A stretch of DNA of 64,000 nucleotides from Serratia fonticola (GTDB lineage: Bacteria > Pseudomonadota > Gammaproteobacteria > Enterobacterales > Enterobacteriaceae). The notes under the pieces are model-generated. The model saw only the letters and a program-made list of their open reading frames with translations, had not been told where the DNA came from and did no database searches. Of the stretch, positions 42,429 to 55,269 are shown piece after piece. Made by a program: the position numbers and the translations under genes. Within the stretch, counting starts at the first letter, position 1, and each line of letters begins with the position of its first letter. The stretch is from the NCBI RefSeq assembly GCF_001006005.1, contig NZ_CP011254.1, forward strand, positions 2,666,001-2,730,000, given 5' to 3'.

Positions 42429-43786
42429 TCCCGATCTCCCTCCAGACGCTGGCGGCGGTATTGGATGCCGAGCTGATTGGCACCGACTGCATCATTACAG
42501 AAGTGACGAGGGATACTCGTCAGGTCACTGCGGGTTGCCTGTTTGTGGCCCTGAAAGGCGAGCGTTTCGATGCTCACAACTTTGCCGCCGATGCTGTCGC
42601 CGCTGGCGCAGGCGCTTTGCTGGTAAGTAAGCGCTTATTGGTGGAGGCTCCGCAACTGGTGGTGAAAGATACCAGTCTGGCACTGGGGCAGTTTGCCGCT
42701 TGGGTACGTCAGCAGGTGCCAGCCAAAGTGGTGGCGCTGACCGGTTCATCGGGCAAGACCTCGGTGAAAGAGATGACCGCGGCCATTTTACGTGAATGTG
42801 GCGAAGTGCTGCATACCGCCGGGAATTACAATAACGAGATTGGCGTGCCGCTAACGTTGCTGCGTTTAGAGCCGCAGCATGATTTTGCGGTGGTTGAACT
42901 GGGTGCCAACCATATCGGTGAGATTGCCTATACCACCGCCTTGGCGCAACCGCAGAGCGCGCTGGTGAATAATCTGGCCGCTGCCCATCTGGAAGGTTTT
43001 GGCTCACTGGCAGGCGTTGCGCAGGCCAAGGGCGAAATCTTTGCCGGTTTGCCGGCGGATGGCGTGGCGATCCTCAACGCCGATAGCAACGACTGGCCGC
43101 ACTGGCAGGCACAGTTACAGGGCAAGACAGTCTGGCGTTTCTCCCCCCAGGCTGCGGAATCAGTGGATTTCTTTGCCAGCGATATCCAGGTGAAAGGGAG
43201 CGTGACTCACTTCACCCTGCACAGCCCGTTCGGCACGGTGGCGATTGAGTTGCCATTGCCGGGCCGCCATAACGTGGCCAATGCGTTGGCGGCAGCAGCA
43301 TTGGCGATGTCGGTTGGCGCTACGCTGGCCGCCGTGAGTGCAGGCTTGCAACAGCTTCAGGCAGTGCCAGGGCGTTTGTTCCCGATCGCCTTGGCGCAAG
43401 GCAAGCTGTTGCTCGATGACAGCTATAACGCCAACGTCGGCTCCATGACGGCAGCAGCGCAGGTGCTGGCAGAAATGCCGGGTTATCGCGTGATGGTCGT
43501 TGGCGATATGGCCGAGTTGGGTGCAGAGGCCGAAGAGTGTCATCGTCAGGTGGGTGAAGCTGCCCGTCTGGCCGGTATTGATAAAGTCATCAGCGTGGGT
43601 GGGCTGAGCCAGGTATTGAGCTCCGCCGCCGGTAACGGTGAACATTATCAGGATAAAACAGCAGTGACCGCGCGCGTAGCGGAACTACTCTCAGCACATG
43701 CGGTAATTACCGTGTTAATCAAAGGTTCACGTAGTGCCGCAATGGAGCAGGTAGTACGCGCGTTACAGGAGAAAGCACCATGTTAG
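42425..43786 (+). CDS. murF: UDP-MurNAc-pentapeptide synthetase MurF
   Basis: 453 residues. ATP-binding [11 protein letters not shown] (about 102-112), [12 protein letters not shown], and the C-terminal ligase domain with [11 protein letters not shown] (about 338). It adds D-Ala-D-Ala to the tripeptide. It overlaps murE by 4 bp and mraY by 7 bp. Confidence 0.97.
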   Translation: MIPISLQTLAAVLDAELIGTDCIITEVTRDTRQVTAGCLFVALKGERFDAHNFAADAVAAGAGALLVSKRLLVEAPQLVVKDTSLALGQFAAWVRQQVPAKVVALTGSSGKTSVKEMTAAILRECGEVLHTAGNYNNEIGVPLTLLRLEPQHDFAVVELGANHIGEIAYTTALAQPQSALVNNLAAAHLEGFGSLAGVAQAKGEIFAGLPADGVAILNADSNDWPHWQAQLQGKTVWRFSPQAAESVDFFASDIQVKGSVTHFTLHSPFGTVAIELPLPGRHNVANALAAAALAMSVGATLAAVSAGLQQLQAVPGRLFPIALAQGKLLLDDSYNANVGSMTAAAQVLAEMPGYRVMVVGDMAELGAEAEECHRQVGEAARLAGIDKVISVGGLSQVLSSAAGNGEHYQDKTAVTARVAELLSAHAVITVLIKGSRSAAMEQVVRALQEKAPC

Positions 43787-44862
43787 TTTGGCTGGCCGAA
43801 CATTTGGTCAAATATTACTCAGGCTTCAACGTCTTTTCCTATCTGACGTTCCGGGCCATTGTCAGCCTGCTGACCGCCCTGTTCCTTTCCCTGTGGATGG
43901 GGCCGAAGGTGATCAAACGCCTGCAGGAAATGTCCTTTGGTCAGGTAGTGCGTAACGACGGCCCAGAATCGCACTTTAGCAAGCGCGGCACGCCGACCAT
44001 GGGCGGCATCATGATCCTGACCTCCATCACCATTTCGGTGCTGATGTGGGCCTATCCGTCCAACCCTTACGTGTGGTGCGTACTGTTCGTACTGGTGGGT
44101 TACGGCATCGTCGGCTTTGTCGATGACTATCGCAAAGTGGTGCGCAAAGATACTAGGGGGTTGATTGCCCGCTGGAAATATTTCTGGCAATCGGTGATTG
44201 CCCTGGTCGTGGCCTTTGCCATGTATGCCGTAGGAAAAGACACGCCAGCCACCGAGCTGGTTGTGCCGTTCTTTAAGGACATCATGCCGCAGCTGGGCTT
44301 GCTGTACGTGGCGTTGGCCTACTTCGTGATTGTTGGCACCAGCAACGCGGTCAACCTGACCGATGGGCTGGATGGCCTGGCGATCATGCCAACCGTGTTT
44401 GTGGCGGCGGGCTTTGCGCTGGTGGCCTGGGCGACCGGTAACATGAACTTCGCCAACTACCTGCATATACCGTATCTGCGTCATGCCGGTGAGTTGGTCA
44501 TTGTCTGCACCGCGATCGTCGGGGCCGGTTTAGGTTTCTTGTGGTTTAACACCTATCCGGCTCAGGTGTTTATGGGTGACGTGGGTTCACTGGCACTGGG
44601 CGGCGCGTTGGGCACCATCGCCGTGCTGCTGCGCCAGGAGTTCTTATTGCTGATTATGGGCGGCGTGTTCGTGGTTGAAACGCTGTCGGTGATCCTGCAG
44701 GTGGGATCGTTCAAGCTGCGCGGGCAACGTATTTTCCGCATGGCGCCGATCCACCATCACTATGAATTGAAAGGCTGGCCAGAACCACGGGTGATCGTGC
44801 GCTTCTGGATTATTTCGCTGATGCTGGTGCTGATTGGCCTGGCGACGCTGAAGGTGCGCTGA
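43780..44862 (+). CDS. mraY: Phospho-MurNAc-pentapeptide translocase MraY
   Basis: 360 residues with about ten membrane helices. Catalytic blocks FVDDYRKV (about 113-120), [11 protein letters not shown] (about 190-200) and APIHHHYE (about 323-330). It transfers phospho-MurNAc-pentapeptide to undecaprenyl phosphate, making lipid I at the inner membrane. Confidence 0.98.
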   Translation: MLVWLAEHLVKYYSGFNVFSYLTFRAIVSLLTALFLSLWMGPKVIKRLQEMSFGQVVRNDGPESHFSKRGTPTMGGIMILTSITISVLMWAYPSNPYVWCVLFVLVGYGIVGFVDDYRKVVRKDTRGLIARWKYFWQSVIALVVAFAMYAVGKDTPATELVVPFFKDIMPQLGLLYVALAYFVIVGTSNAVNLTDGLDGLAIMPTVFVAAGFALVAWATGNMNFANYLHIPYLRHAGELVIVCTAIVGAGLGFLWFNTYPAQVFMGDVGSLALGGALGTIAVLLRQEFLLLIMGGVFVVETLSVILQVGSFKLRGQRIFRMAPIHHHYELKGWPEPRVIVRFWIISLMLVLIGLATLKVR

Positions 44863-44864
44863 TT

Positions 44865-46184
44865 ATGGTGGATTATCAGGGTAAAAAAGTGGTCATCATC
44901 GGGTTGGGCCTCACCGGCCTGTCCTGCGTTGATTTCTTTATGACCCGTGGCGTGACGCCGCGGGTTATGGATACCCGTATTTCGCCGCCGGGGCTGGATC
45001 AACTGCCCGAGAGCGTTGAACGTCATCTGGGTTCCCTGAACCAGGAATGGTTGCTGTCTGCGGATTTGATTGTGGCTAGCCCAGGCATGGCATTAGCGAC
45101 TCCGGCTTTGAGCGCTGCCGCCGATGCCGGGGTTGAGATCGTCGGTGACGTTGAGCTGTTCTGCCGTGAAGCCCAGGCGCCAATCGTGGCGATCACCGGT
45201 TCCAACGGCAAGAGCACCGTCACCACGCTGGTGGGCGAAATGGCCAAGGCCGCCGGTTGGGCCGTGGGCGTTGGGGGCAATATCGGCCTGCCAGCGCTGA
45301 GCCTGCTGCGCCAGGAGTGCCAGCTGTACGTGCTGGAGCTGTCGAGCTTCCAATTGGAAACCACTCACAGCCTGCATGCCGCCGCGGCCACCATTTTGAA
45401 CGTGACCGAAGATCATATGGATCGCTATCCATTTGGCCTGCAGCAATACCGTGCCGCCAAGTTGCGCGTCTATGAAAATGCCGAAGTCTGCGTAGTGAAT
45501 GCGGACGACGCGCTGACCATGCCGGTGCGCGGTGCCGATGAGCGCTGCGTCAGCTTTGGTGCCGACGTGGGGGACTATCATCTGAATCGCCAGCAGGGTG
45601 AAATCTGGCTGCGGGTGAATGGTGAGAAAGTCCTCAACACCAGCGAGATGAAGCTCACCGGTCGCCATAACTTTACTAATGCGTTGGCGGCTCTGGCCCT
45701 GGCTGATGCCGTCAAGCTGCCGCGTGCGTCCAGCTTGAAAGCGCTGACAACCTTTACCGGCCTGGAGCACCGCTTCCAACTGGTGTGGGAACACAACGGC
45801 GTGCGCTGGATTAATGATTCCAAAGCCACCAACGTCGGCAGTACCGAGGCTGCGCTGAACGGCCTGCAGGTTAAGGGCACGCTGCATCTGCTGTTGGGCG
45901 GTGATGGCAAGTCTGCGGACTTCTCGCCGCTGGCGCGCTATCTGCAAGGTGACAACGTGCGCCTGTACTGCTTTGGCCGTGATGGCGCACAACTGGCGCA
46001 GCTGCGTCCGGAAGTCGCGACCCAGACAGAAACGATGGAGCAGGCGATGCAGGCCATTGCCCGCCAGGTGACATCAGGCGATATGGTGCTGTTGTCACCG
46101 GCCTGCGCCAGCCTGGATCAGTTCCGTAATTTTGAAGTGCGTGGCAACGAGTTTGCCCGTCTGGCACAGGAGCTGGGCGGATGA
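44865..46184 (+). CDS. murD: UDP-MurNAc-L-Ala:D-Glu ligase MurD
   Basis: 439 residues. N-terminal UMP-binding [14 protein letters not shown], central ATP-binding [11 protein letters not shown] (about 111-121), LSSFQLE, and [15 protein letters not shown] (about 322-336). It adds D-glutamate to UDP-MurNAc-L-Ala. It starts 2 bp after mraY and overlaps ftsW by 4 bp. Confidence 0.98.
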   Translation: MVDYQGKKVVIIGLGLTGLSCVDFFMTRGVTPRVMDTRISPPGLDQLPESVERHLGSLNQEWLLSADLIVASPGMALATPALSAAADAGVEIVGDVELFCREAQAPIVAITGSNGKSTVTTLVGEMAKAAGWAVGVGGNIGLPALSLLRQECQLYVLELSSFQLETTHSLHAAAATILNVTEDHMDRYPFGLQQYRAAKLRVYENAEVCVVNADDALTMPVRGADERCVSFGADVGDYHLNRQQGEIWLRVNGEKVLNTSEMKLTGRHNFTNALAALALADAVKLPRASSLKALTTFTGLEHRFQLVWEHNGVRWINDSKATNVGSTEAALNGLQVKGTLHLLLGGDGKSADFSPLARYLQGDNVRLYCFGRDGAQLAQLRPEVATQTETMEQAMQAIARQVTSGDMVLLSPACASLDQFRNFEVRGNEFARLAQELGG

Positions 46185-47383
46185 GATTACGGGTGCCGAC
46201 GTTCGGCCTGACCAACAAGCTGAAAGACTGGGTGATGGGATCGCGTGAAAGCGATACGAGCAGCATGGTGCTGTATGACCGTACCCTGCTGTGGCTGACC
46301 TTTGGCCTGGCGATTGTTGGTTTTGTGATGGTGACGTCGGCCTCAATGCCTATCGGCCAGCGCCTGGCAGAGGATCCGTTCCTGTTTGCCAAGCGTGATG
46401 CACTTTACCTTGGCCTGGCGTTCGGCCTGTCGCTGGTGACGCTGCGTATCCCGATGGCCGTTTGGCAGCGCTATAGCAACGTCATGCTGCTGTTATCGAT
46501 AGTCTTGTTGCTGGTGGTGCTGGTGGTTGGCAGCTCGGTCAACGGGGCTTCACGCTGGATTTCACTGGGCCCGTTGCGTATTCAGCCCGCTGAGTTATCC
46601 AAGCTGTCGCTGTTTTGCTACCTGGCGAGCTATCTGGTGCGCAAGGTAGAGGAGGTCCGCAGCAACTTCTGGGGCTTCTGTAAGCCAATGGGCGTGATGG
46701 TGGTGCTGGCGGTGCTGCTGCTGGCCCAGCCGGATTTGGGGACGGTGGTGGTGCTGTTTATCACCACGCTGGCGATGCTGTTCCTGGCCGGGGCAAAGAT
46801 GTGGCAGTTCCTGGCGATCATCGGATCGGGCGTGTTTGCCGTGGGGTTGCTGATCATCGCGGAACCTTACCGTATGCGCCGTGTGACTTCGTTCTGGAAT
46901 CCATGGGCCGATCCGTTTGGCAGTGGTTATCAGTTAACCCAGTCGCTGATGGCGTTTGGCCGCGGCGAGTTCTGGGGGCAAGGCCTAGGTAACTCGGTAC
47001 AGAAACTCGAGTATTTACCCGAGGCGCATACCGACTTTATCTTCTCCATTTTGGGCGAAGAACTGGGCTATATCGGTGTGGTTTTCGCCCTGTTAATGGT
47101 ATTCTTCGTCGCTTTTCGCGCCATGTCGATTGGCCGCAGGGCGTTGGAGATAGACCAGCGATTTTCCGGTTTTCTGGCGTGTTCGATCGGTGTCTGGTTC
47201 AGTTTCCAGGCATTGGTGAACGTCGGGGCGGCAGCGGGGATGTTGCCAACCAAAGGCTTGACCTTGCCACTGATAAGCTACGGTGGCTCGAGCCTGATCA
47301 TTATGTCGACGGCGATCGTGCTGTTGCTGCGAATTGATTATGAAACGCGCCTGACCAAAGCGCAGGCGTTTGTGAAGAGGTAG
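46181..47383 (+). CDS. ftsW: Septal peptidoglycan polymerase FtsW
   Basis: 400 residues, SEDS family, about ten membrane segments. Recognisable SEDS blocks: [13 protein letters not shown] (about 130-142), [11 protein letters not shown] (about 187), and [28 protein letters not shown] (split here as [10 protein letters not shown] and [15 protein letters not shown]). It polymerises lipid II at the septum together with FtsI. Starts at the ATGA overlap with murD. Confidence 0.97.
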   Translation: MRLRVPTFGLTNKLKDWVMGSRESDTSSMVLYDRTLLWLTFGLAIVGFVMVTSASMPIGQRLAEDPFLFAKRDALYLGLAFGLSLVTLRIPMAVWQRYSNVMLLLSIVLLLVVLVVGSSVNGASRWISLGPLRIQPAELSKLSLFCYLASYLVRKVEEVRSNFWGFCKPMGVMVVLAVLLLAQPDLGTVVVLFITTLAMLFLAGAKMWQFLAIIGSGVFAVGLLIIAEPYRMRRVTSFWNPWADPFGSGYQLTQSLMAFGRGEFWGQGLGNSVQKLEYLPEAHTDFIFSILGEELGYIGVVFALLMVFFVAFRAMSIGRRALEIDQRFSGFLACSIGVWFSFQALVNVGAAAGMLPTKGLTLPLISYGGSSLIIMSTAIVLLLRIDYETRLTKAQAFVKR

Positions 47384-47386
47384 CGG

Positions 47387-48451
47387 ATGAGCGGTAAAGC
47401 TAAGCGTTTAATGGTGATGGCAGGCGGTACCGGCGGGCACGTGTTTCCGGGGCTGGCGGTCGCGCATCATCTGATGGCGCAGGGCTGGCAGGTTCGCTGG
47501 CTCGGCACCGCAGACCGAATGGAAGCCGATCTGGTGCCAAAGCACGGGATCGAGATTGATTTTATCCGCATCTCCGGGCTGCGTGGCAAAGGCCTAAAAG
47601 CGCAGTTGACCGCACCGGTGCGTATCTGGCAGGCGGTGCGTCAGGCGAAAGCGATTATGCGCAGCTATCAGCCGGACGTAGTGCTGGGGATGGGCGGTTA
47701 CGTTTCTGGCCCTGGCGGTTTGGCCGCCTGGCAGTGCGGTATCCCGGTAGTGCTGCATGAGCAGAACGGCATTGCGGGCCTGACTAATCGCTGGCTCTCC
47801 AGGATCGCCAAGAAAGTGTTACAGGCGTTCCCAGGTGCGTTCCCGAATGCGGACGTCGTGGGTAACCCGGTGCGTACAGATGTGTTGGCGCTGCCGCTGC
47901 CCGCTGAGCGTTTGAACGGGCGTGAAGGGCCAATCCGCGTGCTGATTATCGGCGGTAGCCAAGGTGCACGCGTGCTGAATCAGACAGTTCCTGAAGTCGC
48001 CGCGCTGCTGGGCGATAGAATAGCTCTCTGGCATCAGGTAGGTAAGGGCGCATTGCCAACGGTACTGCAAGACTACGAGAGGGTAGGGCAGACCGGGCAC
48101 AAGGTGACCGAGTTTATTGATGACATGGCAGAGGCTTATGCCTGGGCGGATGTGGTGGTGTGCCGTTCTGGCGCGCTGACCGTCAGCGAAGTGGCGGCGG
48201 CGGGACTACCGGCCATTTTTGTGCCGTTCCAGCACAAAGATCGTCAGCAATACTGGAACGCGCGTCCTCTGGAAGAGGCCGGTGCAGCCAAAATTATTGA
48301 ACAGCCGCAGTTTACTGCCGATGTCGTGGCGGAACTGCTGGCAAGCTGGGATCGCCCAACGCTGTTGAAGATGGCCGAAAAGGCCCGAGCGGTAGCGATC
48401 CCGGATGCAACAGAACGTGTGGCGGCAGAAATTATTCGTGCAGCCCTGTAA
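47387..48451 (+). CDS. murG: UDP-GlcNAc transferase MurG
   Basis: 354 residues, GT28 family. G-loops: [16 protein letters not shown] (about 12-27), [10 protein letters not shown] (about 104-113) and GGSQGAR (about 190). It adds GlcNAc to lipid I, giving lipid II on the cytoplasmic face. It lies 3 bp after ftsW; murC follows after 54 bp. Confidence 0.98.
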   Translation: MSGKAKRLMVMAGGTGGHVFPGLAVAHHLMAQGWQVRWLGTADRMEADLVPKHGIEIDFIRISGLRGKGLKAQLTAPVRIWQAVRQAKAIMRSYQPDVVLGMGGYVSGPGGLAAWQCGIPVVLHEQNGIAGLTNRWLSRIAKKVLQAFPGAFPNADVVGNPVRTDVLALPLPAERLNGREGPIRVLIIGGSQGARVLNQTVPEVAALLGDRIALWHQVGKGALPTVLQDYERVGQTGHKVTEFIDDMAEAYAWADVVVCRSGALTVSEVAAAGLPAIFVPFQHKDRQQYWNARPLEEAGAAKIIEQPQFTADVVAELLASWDRPTLLKMAEKARAVAIPDATERVAAEIIRAAL

Positions 48452-48505
48452 GGCCGTCGGGGTTACCCCTGTTGAGCTAAATCGAACCTGATAGATAGAG
48501 AAGTG

Positions 48506-49981
48506 ATGAATACACAACAATTGGCGAAACTACGTACTTTCGTGCCCGAGATGCGACGCGTCCGGCACATTCACTTTGTTGGCATCGGTGGTGCCGGCAT
48601 GGGTGGTATCGCCGAGGTGTTGGCCAACGAGGGTTATCAGATCAGCGGTTCAGACCTGGCACCGAACCCGGTCACCCAGCAGTTGAGCGAGCTTGGGGCA
48701 ACGATTTACTTTCATCACCGCCCGGAAAACGTGCTGGATGCCAGCGTGGTAGTGGTGTCGACCGCTATCCCGGCAGACAACCCGGAGATCGTCGCAGCCC
48801 GTGAGGCGCGCATTCCGGTGATCCAGCGGGCAGAAATGCTGGCCGAGCTGATGCGCTATCGCCATGGCATTGCCATCGCCGGTACGCACGGCAAAACCAC
48901 CACCACGGCGATGGTGTCCAGCATTTATGCCGAAGCCGGTCTTGACCCAACGTTTGTTAACGGTGGGCTGGTGAAGGCGGCGGGTACCCACGCACGTTTG
49001 GGTTCTAGCCGTTACCTGATTGCGGAAGCGGATGAGAGCGACGCGTCGTTCCTGCATTTGCAACCGATGGTGGCGATTGTCACCAACATCGAAGCCGACC
49101 ATATGGATACCTACCATGGCGACTTCGAGAATTTGAAGCAGACGTTTATCACCTTCCTGCATAACCTGCCGTTCTACGGTCGTGCGGTAATGTGCATCGA
49201 CGATCCGGTCGTGCGTGAGTTGTTGCCGCGCGTGGGTCGCCATATCACCACCTACGGCTTTAGCGAGGATGCGGATGTGCGCATCGAGAGCTATAGCCAG
49301 ATCGGGCCGCAGGGGCACTTTACCCTGAGCCGTCAGGACAAGCCATTGATGACGGTGACCCTGAATGCACCGGGCCGCCATAACGCCTTGAACGCGGCGG
49401 CGGCGGTTGCCGTGGCGACGGAAGAAGGCATTGACGACGAAGCCATTCTGCGTGCGCTGGCCGGTTTCCAGGGGACGGGGCGTCGCTTCGATTTCCTGGG
49501 GGAATTCCCACTGGCTGCGGTGAACGAAAAACAGGGTAGTGCCATGTTGGTGGACGATTATGGCCACCACCCAACGGAAGTGGATGCGACCATCAAGGCC
49601 GCGCGTGCCGGTTGGCCAACCAAGCGGGTGGTGATGATCTTCCAGCCGCACCGCTATACCCGTACTCGCGATCTGTATGACGATTTCGCCAACGTATTGT
49701 CGCAGGTTGACGTGTTGCTGATGCTGGATGTCTATCCGGCGGGTGAAGCTCCGATCCCTGGCGCTGATAGCCGTAGCCTGTGCCGTACCATTCGCAATCG
49801 CGGCAAACTGGATCCGATCCTGGTGTCCGATGCGGATACCGTGCCAACGCTGTTGGCGCAGCTGTTGCAAGGGGACGACCTGGTGCTGGTGCAAGGGGCC
49901 GGCAATGTCGGTAAAATCGCGCGCCGGCTGGCTGAACTAAAACTGCAACCACAGATCAAAGAGGAGGATCATCATGGCTGA
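48506..49981 (+). CDS. murC: UDP-MurNAc:L-alanine ligase MurC
   Basis: 491 residues from the ATG at 48506 ([10 protein letters not shown]); the GTG three bases earlier is not preferred. Rossmann start [18 protein letters not shown]-binding [11 protein letters not shown] (about 126-136), [10 protein letters not shown] and [10 protein letters not shown] (about 344). It adds L-alanine to UDP-MurNAc, the first amino acid of the stem peptide. It overlaps ddlB by 8 bp. Confidence 0.98.
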   Translation: MNTQQLAKLRTFVPEMRRVRHIHFVGIGGAGMGGIAEVLANEGYQISGSDLAPNPVTQQLSELGATIYFHHRPENVLDASVVVVSTAIPADNPEIVAAREARIPVIQRAEMLAELMRYRHGIAIAGTHGKTTTTAMVSSIYAEAGLDPTFVNGGLVKAAGTHARLGSSRYLIAEADESDASFLHLQPMVAIVTNIEADHMDTYHGDFENLKQTFITFLHNLPFYGRAVMCIDDPVVRELLPRVGRHITTYGFSEDADVRIESYSQIGPQGHFTLSRQDKPLMTVTLNAPGRHNALNAAAAVAVATEEGIDDEAILRALAGFQGTGRRFDFLGEFPLAAVNEKQGSAMLVDDYGHHPTEVDATIKAARAGWPTKRVVMIFQPHRYTRTRDLYDDFANVLSQVDVLLMLDVYPAGEAPIPGADSRSLCRTIRNRGKLDPILVSDADTVPTLLAQLLQGDDLVLVQGAGNVGKIARRLAELKLQPQIKEEDHHG

Positions 49982-50894
49982 TAAAGTCGCCGTATTGCTG
50001 GGTGGTACCTCCGCAGAACGTGAAGTTTCACTGCAATCTGGCGCGGCCGTGCTGGCCGGGTTGCGAGAAGCGGGCATTGATGCACATGGCATCGACACCC
50101 GTGACTTCCCTGTCACCGAACTGAAAGCGCAGGGGTTCACCAAAGTGTTCATCGCGCTGCACGGGCGTGGCGGTGAAGATGGTACATTGCAAGGCCTGCT
50201 GGAGTTTTTGCAGTTGCCTTATACCGGCAGCGGCGTGATGGCTTCGGCGCTGACCATGGATAAATGGCGCAGCAAAATGGTGTGGCAGTCGATGGGGCTG
50301 CCAGTGGCGCCTTACGTGGCGCTGAGCCGCCGCCAGTATCTGGGCGACGATCGGCAAAGCCAACTGGCTGCCATTGAAGCTCTGGGATTACCGCTGATTG
50401 TGAAGCCAAGCCGCGAAGGTTCCAGCGTTGGCATGAGCAAAGTGACCGAACGCGCAGCCCTGGAAGGGGCGTTGGAAGAAGCGTTCCGTCATGATGAGGA
50501 TGTGCTGGTAGAGAAATGGCTCAGCGGTCCGGAATACACCGTGGCGATCCTGGGTGACAAGGTGCTGCCTTCCATTCGTATTCAGCCCGCTGGCGTGTTT
50601 TACGATTACCAGGCCAAATATATTTCCGACGATACGCAGTATTTTTGCCCGAGCGGCCTGGATGCACAGCAGGAAGCCGCTATGGCTGCGCTGGCACTGC
50701 GGGCCTACCGTGGGCTGGATTGCAGCGGCTGGGGGCGTGTTGATGTCATGCAAGACAGCGATGGCAGCTTCTACCTACTGGAAGCGAACACTTCACCGGG
50801 CATGACCAGCCACAGTCTGGTCCCGATGGCGGCCCGGCAGTCCGGATTAACTTTCTCGCAGTTGGTTGCGGGAATTCTGGCGTTGGCTGACTGA
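49974..50894 (+). CDS. ddlB: D-alanine:D-alanine ligase DdlB
   Basis: 306 residues, ATP-grasp fold. Blocks: [14 protein letters not shown] (about 7-20), [15 protein letters not shown] (about 142-156), and [17 protein letters not shown] (about 266-282). It makes the D-Ala-D-Ala dipeptide used by MurF. The ATG at 49974 has GAGGAGG upstream within murC. ftsQ starts 1 bp after its stop. Confidence 0.98.
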   Translation: MADKVAVLLGGTSAEREVSLQSGAAVLAGLREAGIDAHGIDTRDFPVTELKAQGFTKVFIALHGRGGEDGTLQGLLEFLQLPYTGSGVMASALTMDKWRSKMVWQSMGLPVAPYVALSRRQYLGDDRQSQLAAIEALGLPLIVKPSREGSSVGMSKVTERAALEGALEEAFRHDEDVLVEKWLSGPEYTVAILGDKVLPSIRIQPAGVFYDYQAKYISDDTQYFCPSGLDAQQEAAMAALALRAYRGLDCSGWGRVDVMQDSDGSFYLLEANTSPGMTSHSLVPMAARQSGLTFSQLVAGILALAD

Positions 50895-50895
50895 G

Positions 50896-51750
50896 ATGTC
50901 GCAAGCGGCTCTGAATGCACGCGATCGCGAGGCGGATAACGGCCCACGCCGCAGCAATGGTACCCAACTGGCAGGGGTAATTTTCCTGCTGATGGTGTTA
51001 GGCACCATCCTGTGGTGCGGCTGGGTAGTGGTAGGTTGGATGCAAGATGCCAGCCGTTTGCCGCTCTCAAGGCTGGTATTGACCGGTGAACGCCATTTCA
51101 CCACTAACGACGATGTTCGCCAGGCGATCTTGGCTTTGGGAGCACCGGGCACCTTTATGACGCAGGATGTGGACATCATCCAGCAGCAGATCGAGCGTCT
51201 GCCGTGGGTCAAGCAGGCCAGCGTACGTAAACAGTGGCCGGATGAGCTGAAAATCCACCTGGTGGAGTATGTCCCGGTGGCGCATTGGAATGATTTGCAC
51301 ATGGTTGATGCCGAGGGCAAGTCGTTCAGCATTCCGGCGCAGCGTTTGGGCAATCAGAAATTACCGTTGCTCTATGGTCCGGAAGGCAGCGAACAGGATG
51401 TTCTGGAAGGTTACCGCGCGATGAACGGCGTGCTGGCAGCCAGCAAGTACCAGCTTAAGATGGCGTCCATGACGGCCCGCCATTCGTGGCAGTTGGCTTT
51501 GGATAACGATGTTCGGCTGGAACTGGGACGTGACGATCGCATGGGTCGCTTGCAACGCTTCATCGGGCTTTATCCGGTGCTGTTGCAGCAGGCGCAGGCG
51601 GAAAACAAGCGCGTCAGCTATGTCGATTTACGCTATGACTCCGGTGCCTCAGTCGGCTGGGCTCCGGCGTTTATCGACCCGCAGGCAGCCATGGGCGATC
51701 GACCAAACAGTAATCAGCAACAGAATCAGGCACAGGCAAAACAACAATGA
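50896..51750 (+). CDS. ftsQ: Divisome protein FtsQ
   Basis: 284 residues from the ATG at 50896 ([10 protein letters not shown]). Cytoplasmic N-terminus, one membrane helix (about 26-48), a POTRA domain ([20 protein letters not shown] onwards, about 56-125) and a beta domain ending [11 protein letters not shown]. The C-terminal tail is Gln/Asn rich. It recruits FtsB and FtsL. Its stop overlaps the ftsA ATG (ATGA). Confidence 0.96.
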   Translation: MSQAALNARDREADNGPRRSNGTQLAGVIFLLMVLGTILWCGWVVVGWMQDASRLPLSRLVLTGERHFTTNDDVRQAILALGAPGTFMTQDVDIIQQQIERLPWVKQASVRKQWPDELKIHLVEYVPVAHWNDLHMVDAEGKSFSIPAQRLGNQKLPLLYGPEGSEQDVLEGYRAMNGVLAASKYQLKMASMTARHSWQLALDNDVRLELGRDDRMGRLQRFIGLYPVLLQQAQAENKRVSYVDLRYDSGASVGWAPAFIDPQAAMGDRPNSNQQQNQAQAKQQ

Positions 51751-53003
51751 TCAAGTCGACGGACAGAAAACTGGTAGTTGGACTGGAGATCGGTACCGCA
51801 AAAGTCTCCGCATTGGTGGGGGAAGTTTTGCCCGATGGCATGGTCAACATTATCGGGGTGGGCAGTTGCCCGTCTCGCGGTATGGATAAGGGTGGCGTTA
51901 ACGATCTGGAATCGGTAGTCAAGTGCGTACAGCGCGCTATCGATCAGGCCGAACTGATGGCGGATTGTCAGATTTCTTCGGTTTACCTGGCCTTGTCGGG
52001 TAAGCATATCAGCTGTCAGAACGAGATCGGGATGGTGCCGATCTCCGAAGAGGAAGTGACGCAGGAAGACGTGGAGAACGTGGTGCATACCGCCAAGTCG
52101 GTGCGTGTGCGTGACGAACACCGCATCCTGCACGTTATCCCTCAGGAATATGCCATCGACTATCAGGAAGGCATCAAAAACCCGGTTGGGTTATCCGGCG
52201 TGCGTATGCAGGCCAAGGTGCACCTGATCACCTGCCATAACGATATGGCCAAGAACATTGTCAAAGCAGTAGAACGTTGTGGTCTGAAAGTGGACCAACT
52301 GATTTTCGCCGGTCTGGCCGCCAGTTATGCGGTGCTGACCGAAGATGAGCGCGAGCTCGGCGTCTGTGTGGTAGATATCGGCGGGGGCACCATGGATATG
52401 GCGGTGTATACCGGCGGTGCTCTGCGCCACACCAAAGTGATCCCTTACGCCGGGAACGTGGTCACCAGCGATATCGCCTACGCCTTCGGCACGCCGCCGA
52501 CCGACGCGGAAGCGATTAAAGTTCGACACGGTTGTGCACTTGGGTCGATTGTTAGCAAGGATGAAAGTGTTGAGGTTCCTAGCGTGGGGGGAAGGCCTCC
52601 TCGGAGTCTGCAAAGACAGACATTGGCTGAAGTGATTGAGCCGCGCTACACCGAACTGTTGAATCTGGTTAACGATGAAATATTGCAATTGCAGGAGCAA
52701 CTGCGTCAGCAAGGGGTGAAGCATCATCTGGCAGCGGGTATTGTGCTGACCGGCGGTGCCGCCCAGATTGATGGCCTGGCAGCCTGTGCGCAACGGGTAT
52801 TCCATACCCAGGTACGCATCGGCCAACCCTTGAACATCACGGGTCTGACGGATTACGCGCAAGAGCCTTACTATTCTACAGCGGTCGGGCTACTGCACTA
52901 TGGTAAAGAGTCTCACCTGAGCGGTGAGGCAGAAGTAGAAAAACGCGCCTCGGTGGGCAATTGGTTTAAACGCATCAATAGCTGGCTGAGAAAAGAGTTT
53001 TAA
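51747..53003 (+). CDS. ftsA: Actin-like division protein FtsA
   Basis: 418 residues, actin/Hsp70 ATPase fold with the SHS2 (1C) insertion. Phosphate-1 loop [14 protein letters not shown] (about 12-25), [14 protein letters not shown] (about 209-222), and the C-terminal amphipathic membrane helix [13 protein letters not shown]. It anchors FtsZ to the membrane. Codons 259-298 (52521-52640) differ sharply from the rest: all four arginines there use CGA, AGG, CGG or AGA. E. coli has ftsZ promoters inside ftsA. Confidence 0.97.
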   Translation: MIKSTDRKLVVGLEIGTAKVSALVGEVLPDGMVNIIGVGSCPSRGMDKGGVNDLESVVKCVQRAIDQAELMADCQISSVYLALSGKHISCQNEIGMVPISEEEVTQEDVENVVHTAKSVRVRDEHRILHVIPQEYAIDYQEGIKNPVGLSGVRMQAKVHLITCHNDMAKNIVKAVERCGLKVDQLIFAGLAASYAVLTEDERELGVCVVDIGGGTMDMAVYTGGALRHTKVIPYAGNVVTSDIAYAFGTPPTDAEAIKVRHGCALGSIVSKDESVEVPSVGGRPPRSLQRQTLAEVIEPRYTELLNLVNDEILQLQEQLRQQGVKHHLAAGIVLTGGAAQIDGLAACAQRVFHTQVRIGQPLNITGLTDYAQEPYYSTAVGLLHYGKESHLSGEAEVEKRASVGNWFKRINSWLRKEF

Positions 53004-53015
53004 TGTTTAGACAAA

Positions 53016-53047
53016 GAGATCATGCTGAGTAATCTTTTTATGATCTC
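53016..53047. repeat. Inverted repeat in the ftsA-ftsZ gap
   Basis: GAGATCAT (53016-53023) and ATGATCTC (53040-53047) are perfect 8-bp inverted copies with a 16-base spacer containing CTTTTT. It lies 30 bp before ftsZ, so it may be an mRNA hairpin affecting ftsA/ftsZ stoichiometry, or an operator. Confidence 0.65.
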
Positions 53048-53077
53048 GCAGCGACAGGCACAAAACGGAGAGAAACT

Positions 53078-54232
53078 ATGTTTGAACCAATGGAACTAAC
53101 CAATGACGCGGTGATTAAAGTCATCGGCGTCGGCGGTGGCGGTGGCAATGCCGTTGAACACATGGTGCGCGAGCGCATCGAAGGTGTTGAATTCTTCGCC
53201 GTTAATACAGACGCTCAGGCGCTGCGTAAAACGGCAGTTGGCCAAACCATCCAGATTGGTAGCGGTATTACCAAAGGTCTGGGTGCAGGCGCGAACCCGG
53301 AAGTGGGTCGTAATTCAGCGGAAGAAGACCGTGAAGCCCTGCGCGCCGCCCTGGAAGGTGCAGACATGGTCTTCATCGCGGCCGGCATGGGTGGCGGTAC
53401 CGGTACCGGTGCTGCACCAGTGGTGGCAGAAGTCGCAAAAGATCTGGGTATTCTGACCGTGGCCGTGGTGACCAAGCCTTTCAACTTTGAAGGCAAGAAG
53501 CGCATGGCATTCGCGGAGCAGGGTATCGCCGAGCTGTCCAAGCACGTGGACTCGCTGATCACCATCCCGAACGACAAGTTGCTGAAAGTTCTGGGCCGTG
53601 GCATTTCTCTGCTGGACGCGTTCGGCGCGGCCAACGACGTGCTGAAAGGCGCCGTGCAGGGTATTGCCGAACTGATCACCCGTCCAGGCCTGATGAACGT
53701 CGACTTTGCTGACGTTCGCACCGTGATGTCCGAAATGGGCTACGCGATGATGGGTTCTGGCGTTGCCTGTGGCGAAGACCGTGCCGAAGAAGCGGCGGAA
53801 ATGGCGATCTCCAGCCCACTGCTGGAAGATATCGACCTGTCCGGCGCCCGTGGCGTGCTGGTCAACATCACCGCTGGCTTCGACCTGCGTCTGGATGAGT
53901 TCGAAACCGTGGGTAACACCATTCGTGCTTTCGCTTCCGACAATGCGACCGTGGTAATCGGTACCTCGCTGGATCCGGAAATGAACGACGAACTGCGCGT
54001 GACCGTAGTTGCGACCGGCATCGGTATGGACAAACGTCCTGAAATCACCCTGGTAACCAATAAACAGGCCAGCCAGCCAGTGATGGATCACCGTTACCAG
54101 CAGCATGGTATGTCACCGCTGCAGCAGGAAGTGAAACCTGCCGCCAAGGTGGTGAACGATCAGAGCGCGCAACCAAACAAAGAGCCTGATTATCTGGATA
54201 TCCCGGCCTTCTTGCGTAAGCAGGCAGACTAG
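53078..54232 (+). CDS. ftsZ: Tubulin-like division GTPase FtsZ
   Basis: 384 residues. GTP-binding [10 protein letters not shown] (about 18-27) and the tubulin signature [11 protein letters not shown] (about 106-116); T7 synergy-loop [11 protein letters not shown] (about 207-217). The C-terminal conserved tail [14 protein letters not shown] binds FtsA, ZipA and MinC. It polymerises into the Z ring that positions the divisome. Ribosome-binding site GGAGAG. Confidence 0.99.
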   Translation: MFEPMELTNDAVIKVIGVGGGGGNAVEHMVRERIEGVEFFAVNTDAQALRKTAVGQTIQIGSGITKGLGAGANPEVGRNSAEEDREALRAALEGADMVFIAAGMGGGTGTGAAPVVAEVAKDLGILTVAVVTKPFNFEGKKRMAFAEQGIAELSKHVDSLITIPNDKLLKVLGRGISLLDAFGAANDVLKGAVQGIAELITRPGLMNVDFADVRTVMSEMGYAMMGSGVACGEDRAEEAAEMAISSPLLEDIDLSGARGVLVNITAGFDLRLDEFETVGNTIRAFASDNATVVIGTSLDPEMNDELRVTVVATGIGMDKRPEITLVTNKQASQPVMDHRYQQHGMSPLQQEVKPAAKVVNDQSAQPNKEPDYLDIPAFLRKQAD

Positions 54233-54272
54233 GAATAAGCTGATAATTTGGAATCTCCGCTCTTTGTGCTAA

Positions 54273-55253
<981 letters not shown>

Positions 55254-55269
55254 GCTGCCAAGACGTCAA

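Noticed and set aside
48650..49894. 414-codon minus-strand frame opposite murC
   Set aside because: Histidine/glutamine/arginine-rich shadow of the murC codons; no family features.
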